Of a DNA stretch of 64,000 bases, positions 57,407 through 64,000 are shown one piece after another (within the stretch, counting starts at the first letter, position 1; every line of letters begins with the position of its first letter). Origin of the DNA: Mrakia gelida (taxonomy: Eukaryota; Basidiomycota; Tremellomycetes; Cystofilobasidiales; Mrakiaceae); assembly GCA_024345305.1 (NCBI GenBank), contig BRON01000003.1, forward strand, positions 62,001-126,000. Reading direction: 5' to 3'. The notes beneath the pieces were generated by a model. It saw only the letters and a program-made list of their open reading frames with translations. It was not told where the DNA came from and ran no database searches. The position numbers and the translations under genes are program-made.

Positions 57407-59428
57407 ATGTCTCGACAAGACAAAGCCACTACGGATCGGAACGCTCGTCTCCTTCGAGAACTCGTCAAGCAGCCTGATAACAAGTCATGTGCGGATTGCA
57501 GGAGGAACGGTGAGTCTTCCTTCTCTCCCTTGACCTCCCTTCTCTCGTTCTCTCGCTTGAAGCTCACCTCTTCCTCGTTTGTTGTCGTTGATCTAGATGC
57601 TCGATGGGCTTCTTGGAACCTGTGAGCATGCACACGCTCTCTTCTTCGTCCCTCGTGGTAGTCTAAGAGAGCTGACCTTCCCTCGTTTGAACGAACTCTC
57701 ATCCCTCGCCAGCGGTGTCTTCGTTTGTGTGAGCTTCGCTTTCTCTTCTCTCTTCTCTCCTTCCCTTCTTCGACTTCAAAGCTGACCATCTTTTCCTTTC
57801 GTATACCTTTCTCCTACCAGATTCGATGCTCTGGAATTCATCGATCCATGGGAACCCACATCAGTCGAGGTGCGTACGTTCAGTCTGCTCTCGAGACGAA
57901 GGAAGGGGAGGGGAGGGAAGGAGAGATGGGGATCTCGACCGGTCTCCCCTTTCTGCTGGACATCCAAGCTCACCCTCTCGCCCTCTCTGCGTTCACTCAA
58001 CAGTCAAATCCGTCGATCTCGATATCTGGACTCCCGAGCAGATGGAGGTTCGTCCTCCGTCATCCTGAGCTCGAACCCTTCTTCCTTTTCCCTCCCAAGC
58101 TCACCTCTCCCCTCCCTCGCTCGTCGTTCGTTCTCAAACAGAGCATGCAGATCTGGGGAAACAAGCTCGCCAACCTCTACTGGGAGAAGCACCTCAAGCC
58201 GGGACATGTTCCTCCTGAGCAGTACGTTCCTCCTTCTCGTCCATCGCATCGAGAGGTTGAGCTCGAGCGAAACGAAACGCTAACCTCGTTTCGTCTTGTT
58301 CGTTGGGTGCTTACAGCAAGATCGAATCCTTCATTCGATCCAAGTACGAGTCCAAACGATGGGCTATGAGTGGACCTAGGCCGGATAATCCGAAGGACCT
58401 GCTCGAGGAAGGTGGGGGGGAGTACGAGAGCGCGCCGGCCGTGGTTCGTCGTCCTCTCGCTCGCTCTCTTCCCTCGACCCTCTAGTCCTTCCCCTCCTCT
58501 TACGGCTCAGGCTGATCATCGTACTTCGTCAACTTTCTCCCTCGCCAGGCTTCCGCTCCTCCGCCAGCCCAATCTCGATCCTCCTCCCAGCAACAGCAAC
58601 CTCAGCCCAAAGCACTCCCCACTCCTCGTCAACAGCAACCCGTCGCCCACCCTCTCCTCTCCACCTCCATCCGATCTGCAGCACCTCCTCCCGAACCTAC
58701 AGCTCCCGTCCCTTCTCTCTTCGGATCTCCCATCGCCTCCCCCGCCGCTCCTCCAGCTCCAGCTCCAGCTCCTCCAGCACCCTCCTCGTCCATCTTCGAC
58801 CTCGACTTCCACTCCCCTTCCCCTCCAGCCGTCGCCGCTCCTAGAGCGTCAGCCAAGAACGACATCATGTCCCTCTTTGGAGCTCCTCCCCCTCCTGCTC
58901 CCGCTCCTCAGCCGTGGGGTGGGAACTCGTACGGTGCAAGCTCGGGAGGAGGAGGAGCAGGCGTCGCTGGGTTGACGAGTGGGATGGGATCTATGGGATT
59001 CGGAGGAGCGAGTAGTGGGGCGGATGTTTGGGGATCGAGTGCTCCTGTTCAGCAGCAGGCGCCGGTGAGACAGCAGCAGCAGCAGCAGCCGGTTCAGCAG
59101 AACGTGAGTCGCCCGATCCTTCCTTCCCACCCGATCCCCCTCTCCCTCGTCGCGTCCTCGACTCGAAGCTCAACCCTCCCCTCTCCTTCGACTTTGTTCG
59201 CGCAAAGCTCTGGGACGCCACCCCTTCCCAAAACGTCTGGTCTACTCCAGCTCCTACGTCTCCTCCTGCGACCACCAACTCAGCGCCGAAACAGCTGGAC
59301 GCGTTTGTGAGTGGTCGTCGATTTCCCCTCTCCATGTCTTCCCGTCTCTTGCTCTACGGTCGGGACTGACGATTCTCATCTCTTCTTTGTCTTCGATCTC
59401 GTTCTCTCAGGCCGATATTTGGAAGTAA
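57407..59428 (+). CDS. ArfGAP zinc-finger protein, Age2/SMAP-like
   Basis: It stimulates GTP hydrolysis on Arf GTPases in vesicle traffic at the trans-Golgi or endosome. The start is ATG 57407 (MSRQDKATTDRNARLLRELV). The ArfGAP domain is N-terminal: CADCRRNDARWASWN, then GVFVCIRCSGIHRSMGTHIS, giving exactly C-x2-C-x16-C-x2-C and the arginine finger in IHRSMG. DLDIWTPEQME, LANLYWEKHL and FIRSKYESKRWAM complete it. The rest is Gln/Pro/Ala-rich, with ASAKNDIMSLFGAPPPP, a clathrin/adaptor-type short motif region, and poly-Gln near 59065. It ends LDAFADIWK, TAA 59426-59428. About nine exons are seen. The domain position fits Age2/SMAP rather than Gcs1-type proteins. Confidence 0.88.
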
Positions 59429-60071
59429 AACAAAACAACCAACCCCGGACCTCTTCGAACGAACGAGCAAAACGTACTTCGTCGTCCTCCTCACCCGACT
59501 TCCGCCTCGCCACCGAAGGGTTCTGTTTTGCTCGGTACTGCTTCTGTTTTAGATTGGATATGCTTTTCGACCTCAACCGTCTGGTGTTCGATTGGTCGCG
59601 CGAAGAAGGGAAAGGAAAACGATCCGAGACGCGCGACGGCGGTACACTGACCGCGTCGATTGATCAATCTTTCAAAGTCAAAGACTCTAGCGGGAGGAAA
59701 GAGAACGAGAGTCGTGTATATCGTTTGAGAGACTAGACAGAACGTTGCGAAAGCGAGAAATAGAACGAGGAGGGGGAAACAGAGCGAGAAACAACAACGA
59801 AAGAGGGAGACAATGCGACGCGAGACGGGACGAGAACCTGGGACTGGGACTAGAGAACGAGAGAACAAGCAAAGAAGCGACGGGAGACAACGAGAGGGAA
59901 ACAATATAGTTATGCTAGCGAGCTAGGCAGGTAAGTAGTAAGGGAGCAACAAAACGAGAAACCAGAACAGACGACCCGACGAACAAAGACGAAGCAAGAC
60001 CAGCTCGCTCCCCCTCCTCGTCCCCTTTCCTTCCTCGCCACCTTCCACCCTCGAACAGATGAGCTAAAGGT
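59429..60071. other. Convergent intergenic stretch, edge of the inverted duplication
   Basis: Up to about 59640 this is ArfGAP 3' flank. From there to 60071 it is the complement of the 28350-28780 flank of the beta B gene, so the duplication edge is near 59640. No gene is present. Confidence 0.55.
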
Positions 60072-61026
60072 CTAGAAGAACCCATCGCTCCTGATCTTGA
60101 TGGGCTCGTAGACGGCGAACCTGTGGTTGTTTCGCTTCTCGTTCTCCTTCTCCTTTCGGGTTGGCGATCCTCCTCGAGGAGTCGAAGGAGCGAGGGAGGA
60201 CTTGATGGAGGAGATGGAGGTGGCGGGAGAGAGGGGAGGTGTAGGGGTGGCGGTGCTGGTAGAATCGTCGACAGGAGTGAAGGATCTGACGGGTCGAGTG
60301 GGAGGAGGGAAGGTGACTTGACGGAGGGGAGAGAGGGGAGGAGGAGAGGCGAGTCGTCGACGGTGAGAGGGATGGATCGAGGGAGAGGATTTGATGAGTT
60401 TGTATTCTATGCGAGAGGGGATAAACAAGAGAGGGAAGTGTCAGTCTCGACCGAGAAGGGGGTAGTTAGTACTGAGGACGGCGGCGAGAGGGACTCACCA
60501 AGTCGCTCAGGCAGAGGCTTCTCGACGACGACGACCGACTGAGGGAGTTGCGAGGTTCCGAACATCTTCTCGGCGTTGAAGTCCCTCGAAAAGCAGGGAT
60601 CCACGTCCTCGTCGTCGTCGTCGTCGGAGTGAGATCCGTCGAGGTCTTCGAGGTCCAAGTCGAAGAGCGCGGAGGTGAGGAGGACGCGTCCATCGAACTT
60701 CTCGACCTTCGACTGAATCTGAGGTTCGATAGGGAGGAGCACGACGATCGGCTTGACGACCTCGAACTCGTGGGAAATCTGAAACAGCCAAGGAGAGAAA
60801 GAACAAGAAAAGGAAGAGAGAGAGATCGTGGTCAGTCCAAAGCCAAACCTTCCTCTTCCCGCGCGCGCGTCGAAAAAGCGAAGAGGACGGGATGGGGAGA
60901 ACGGACCTCAGTAGTAGAGACGACCTGGATCTTGTTCTTCTTTAGAGAGAGCTTGGTGGTGACCTTCTTGAACGTTTTCTTGACCGACTTGGAGAAGGAA
61001 GAGAGTTTGGCGGCGAAGGAAGGCAT
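60072..61026 (-). CDS. Family B protein, beta copy 2, unknown function
   Basis: The start is ATG 61026: MPSFAAKLSSFSKSVKKTFK and KLSLKKNKIQVVSTT, almost the same as beta copy 1. The middle exon is acidic (DLDLEDLDGSHSDDDDDEDV) and keeps FSRDFNAEKMFGTSQLP. The last exon (EYKLIKSSPSIHPSHRRR, PPLSPATSISSIKSS) ends YEPIKIRSDGFF, TAG 60072-60074. Changes from copy 1 are mostly conservative or whole-codon, which suggests the protein sequence is being maintained. Confidence 0.75.
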
Positions 61027-61299
61027 CGTTGCGAGTTGAGGTGAGTTTGGTTGAGGTGAGGTTGAGAGGGGAGAGGAGTAGAGAGGGTCGAGGTTGAGTG
61101 AAGTAGGAAAGTAGAGTTGGAAGTGGAAGAAAGGATGTGGTTGAAGGGAAGAAGAGAGAGAGCTTGAAAGTTCGGGTCGTGCGAAAGGTCGAAAGCTTTG
61201 CGCGAGGAGGGATCGGTGCCTGATCAGCCCAGACGCGCAGGGAGGCGACGTGTACTCGTTTTGGGTAAATAAAGGGTTTAACAGGGGAATGGAACATAC

Positions 61300-62240
61300 G
61301 ATAGTGTATCCCAGAGTGTTTACGTGTGCAGGAGATCCTTGGAATCGAGGTCGTGGTGGCCAAAGAGCGAAGGAGACGACGCGTCGCGGAAGGAGAGCGA
61401 GTTCGAGTCTTTGTTGTTCGTGCTGCGCTGATGAGATCTCGACGAAAACGTCGATGGAGAGAGCTGTACGCCTGGGAGAGGCAGATAGGGGTGTCTGGGA
61501 TAAAGTTGCGATCGACCTTCGACCTCTTGAAGAAGACGAAGTCCTGTGTGGAGAGGAGGCGGAGGGGAGGAGGGAAGAGAAAGAGGAGGATCAGCCTCTG
61601 GACGCCGTTTTCTCGAGAGATAGACTCACGATAAGCGATTCTTTAGAGTTGGGGTATCGTCTATGTGTTAAGAAAGCCTGGTGGAAGTATCAGGGCGAGG
61701 GGGCGACGGAGGACCAAGGGGAGGAGGAGAGATGGCAGGAGATGAGCTGGAGGGCCATCTCCCTCGCATGCGATTAAGGCGCAATCATACGTCGAGCAAG
61801 ATATCGAGCGCATGCACCCACTCCAGTCGGAAGGTACCACTGCTGGGGGTAGGTAGCAAAGAGTCAGTCTGGACGAGTGATGAAGGAAGTCAAGGTGAGC
61901 TCGAGCTCGAAGGGAGAAGTCCATCTCTCCCTGTTGTTCTGCGTGCAGATTTTCCACTTTCATTACCGAAAGTCCACCTTCACCCGAAAACCTTCCTTCT
62001 CGTACGATGAACCCAGACACGTCCAGGAGGACTGAACGAGAGAACGAACTCACAGAAGGGGAGATGCGAAGGCCGTCGAGCTTCTCTCGAGCTGCCAGCG
62101 AGGATCGTCCTCTGCAACGAGGCCCGGAGCGAGAAGAACGCTTTGGAGAACAGTATCGAGGTCTCTAAGTGATTTTGAACAGCTTAACAGACACCAAAGT
62201 CGAGTTTGAAGGTCGTGAGGGTTGGGAAGGAGGGGAAAGG
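61300..62240 (-). CDS. Family X gene, beta copy 2, unknown function
   Basis: This is the counterpart of the gene at 26196-27133. Exons read NPHDLQTRLWCLLSCSKSLR to ERSSTAFASPLL, then GTFRLEWVHALDILLD, AFLTHRRYPNSKESLI and DFVFFKRSKVDRNFIPDTP. All junctions keep phase, and the same TGA-containing segment after DILLD falls inside an intron with donor gtatga. The first exon has diverged most. As in copy 1 I see no clear ATG. It lies just upstream of the beta B gene on the same strand. No known domain is recognised. Confidence 0.45.
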
Positions 62241-62297
62241 GAGCAGGTGAGCTCGACTCAAAACCGAACGTCTTTCCCTCCCTTCGTCTGGACTCAG

Positions 62298-63544
62298 ACC
62301 GCCATCATCCACTCGCACCTCACTTCTCTTCGACAAGCTGAATGAACTAGATCTTCTTCTACCCATCAGGGAGCAGAAAAGTATTTCACTCATAACGTCC
62401 CTCTCCCAGCAGCAGACCCTCCTCTCGACCTCTCACTCCCCTTCCCCCTCGGCCATCTCCATCCCCTCGACTTTTCTTGCTTCCTCTCCCTCGGCCCATC
62501 CGAGCGACTTCAATCTCTCTCCACACGACATGGATCACCTTCGCTATCTCTCACTCAGTCGAGCAAGGTCGAAATCGCTCAGGTCCCAAAGCGAAGATGG
62601 CAGGAGCGAGATGAGAGGGTCGAGGAAGGAAGGACTGATGAGCTCGACGTCGGTGAGTTCTTTCGATCTCGCGCTCGTTTTCTAGGGATGGAACACCTCT
62701 TGACAGATGGTCACATCAGAAGTGTATATATGGTGATGGCGTGGAGGAGACAGACGGTGGTCAAAAACAAAGGGAGAAGAAGATCTTTGTCTGTTTTCGT
62801 CGACCTCAACCCTCCCTTCCTCGTTCGTCAATGCTGACTCTGGCTCTCTTCTTTCATCAGCGCTTGGTTTCGAAGGGTCGGATTCCGCCTCAGCAAGCTC
62901 AAGCTTATCGAAGAACCGGGTGGTACAGAAACCGGAGGGAGATGGCTTCCTCGACCTCCTCATCGCCAGATCCCCTCGTCCGTCTCCTCCCCGCTGGATC
63001 TCTTTGTCGCTCGGCTCTCCTTGTAAGACTTTCGGAGCCAAGACCCCTACCTGGGATCCCAGCCGATTCCTTATCGTACGTCTCTATCTCTCACAAACAA
63101 CGTCCAAAGGCTGATCTCTCCTCCTTTCCCTCTCCCTCCCCCTCGTCTCTTCCCCAAAAACAGCTCTCTCTCGTTCAGAGGACGACTTGTAGCTCTTCCC
63201 TTCTCTATATTACCTCCATCGACTCCCACGAAAGCTCAAAGCTCTCTATATCGACCTTTTCGTCGACATCTCTCGAAGCGCAGCGTGTCAACAAGTCGGC
63301 TCGACCGCTCTTCCTCCCTCGACGCGTCGTTCCCCTCTCCCCTTCGACTTCGCCATCAGCCTGGCCATATCCCAACCGTCTACTCCACTGCTTCCCACCT
63401 CTATCGGCACTATCAGTACTCGTCTACACGTCAAATCGACCCAAACGTCTCCCTCGCTCTCCAGTCGGAAATCTGCGCATCAGGCACCAACCCTCTTTCG
63501 CTCGCGTTCGACAACTCAATTTCGAGCTTTCGCTTTCTTTCTGA
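62298..63544 (+). CDS. Family X gene, alpha copy 2, unknown function
   Basis: This is the counterpart of 24932-26143. Exon 1 (62298 to about 62652) reads DKLNELDLLLPIREQKS and continues without a break to HLRYLSLSRARSKSLRSQ, where copy 1 has an indel. The later exon LGFEGSDSASASSSLSKNRV runs to KTPTWDPSRFLI with no stop, where copy 1 has TGA. However, the donor of the middle exon has changed from gtgagctc to cgtcgacc (near 62796), so splicing may fail or use a weak neighbour. The 3' end is uncertain; the open frame after the last intron runs to about 63544. It may be functional or a recent pseudogene. Confidence 0.38.
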
Positions 63545-63661
63545 CTCCCAACCACATCCTCCTTTCCAACTTACACTCTTACTCCCATTTTTACAACCCA
63601 ACCCAACCCAACCTCTACCACCCTCACCCTATACAAACTCAACCCAACCCAACTCGCAACC

Positions 63662-64000
63662 ATGCCCTCCATCAACACCAAGCTCGCTTCCCTCTCCTCC
63701 TCCATCAAGAAGTCCTTCAAGAAGGTCGCTAACAAGCTTTCCCTCAAGAAGAAGAACAAAGACGGGAAGAAGGAGAAGATTTTCGTCGTTGCCGACGAGG
63801 TTCGTTTCCCGCCTCCTTTTCCTCGATCGACTCGCGCGCGTCGATTGATGATTCAGATTTGGACTGACCTTCCTTTCTTCTTTTCATCCCGTTCTTCTTC
63901 CTCCTTGGCAATCTCAGATTCAAAACGAGATCGAGATCGCCCTGCCCGCTGCCGTCGTCGTTGCCCCCTTCGGTTCGGAGAAGGCGAAGACGTTCCTCAT
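63662..64000 (+). CDS. Family B protein, alpha copy 2, cut by the window end
   Basis: The start is ATG 63662: MPSINTKLASLSSSIKKSFK, then KEKIFVVADE to about 63799. The intron is nearly identical to that of copy 1, and exon 2 reads IQNEIEIALPAAVVVAPFG and SEKAKTFL up to the last base. The acidic middle and C-terminus lie outside the window. One residue of the N-terminus is missing relative to copy 1 (MPSSIN to MPSIN), a whole-codon change. Confidence 0.75.
   Translation, partial: MPSINTKLASLSSSIKKSFKKVANKLSLKKKNKDGKKEKIFVVADEVRFPPPFPRSTRARRLMIQIWTDLPFFFSSRSSSSLAISDSKRDRDRPARCRRRCPLRFGEGEDVPH

Larger units (their letters stand above)
59640..64000. repeat. Inverted duplication, locus 2, cut by the window end
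   Basis: This carries the same four-gene module as 23490-28790 but inverted: the beta unit on the minus strand at left, the alpha unit on the plus strand at right. Intron 1 of the alpha B gene is nearly base-identical in both loci, including the gcgcgcgtcgattgatgatt stretch. About 1 kb more is expected beyond 64000. Confidence 0.8.

Overview
The window is nuclear DNA from a basidiomycete fungus. The evidence is GC-rich compact genes, each cut by many short introns of about 50-120 bp with donors like gtgagt, a branch site ctgac 15-30 bp before the acceptor, and a pyrimidine stretch. Typical fungal genes are present: chitin deacetylase, a membrane GH18 chitinase, a fungal NADPH oxidase, a BIM1-like GPI protein, a Zn2Cys6 regulator and condensin Brn1. 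The oxidase suggests a filamentous or dimorphic species rather than a simple yeast; I cannot fix the genus. I recognised no tRNA, rRNA, transposon or CRISPR array. Coding spans below run from start to stop codon and include introns.

Layout. 0-9 kb: a 3' end fragment, chitin deacetylase (-), MYND-finger protein (-), membrane chitinase (+) and a J-domain/RRM protein (+). 9-20 kb: a Ser-rich C2H2 zinc-finger protein (-), a two-RRM glycine-rich protein with a mitochondrial-type leader (+) and Sqs1, an R3H/G-patch splicing factor (+). 21-32 kb: a forkhead factor with an N-terminal BRCT-like domain (+), a four-gene head-to-head module, an F-box-like gene (-) and a second BRCT-like protein (+). 32-42 kb: BIM1-like protein (-), NADPH oxidase (+), a small possible gene (+) and a secreted double-psi beta-barrel protein (-). 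42-60 kb: mitochondrial processing peptidase beta (-), condensin Brn1 (-), quinone oxidoreductase (+), Zn2Cys6 factor (-) and ArfGAP (+).

The most unusual element is at 23.5-28.8 kb and again, inverted, from 59.6 kb to the window end. Each locus has two units pointing away from each other. Each unit is one unknown gene of a family I call X followed by one of a family I call B, a small protein with a basic N-terminal helix and an acidic middle. Locus 2 is locus 1 in reverse orientation, with near-identical introns and flanks. X copies carry indels, a stop and changed splice sites relative to each other, while all four B genes look open. I recognise no known domain in X or B.

Several genes concern cell wall and surface (chitin deacetylase, chitinase, BIM1-like, double-psi beta-barrel protein, NADPH oxidase), but I see no operon-like logic. 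Neighbours often share short divergent promoters of about 135-550 bp.
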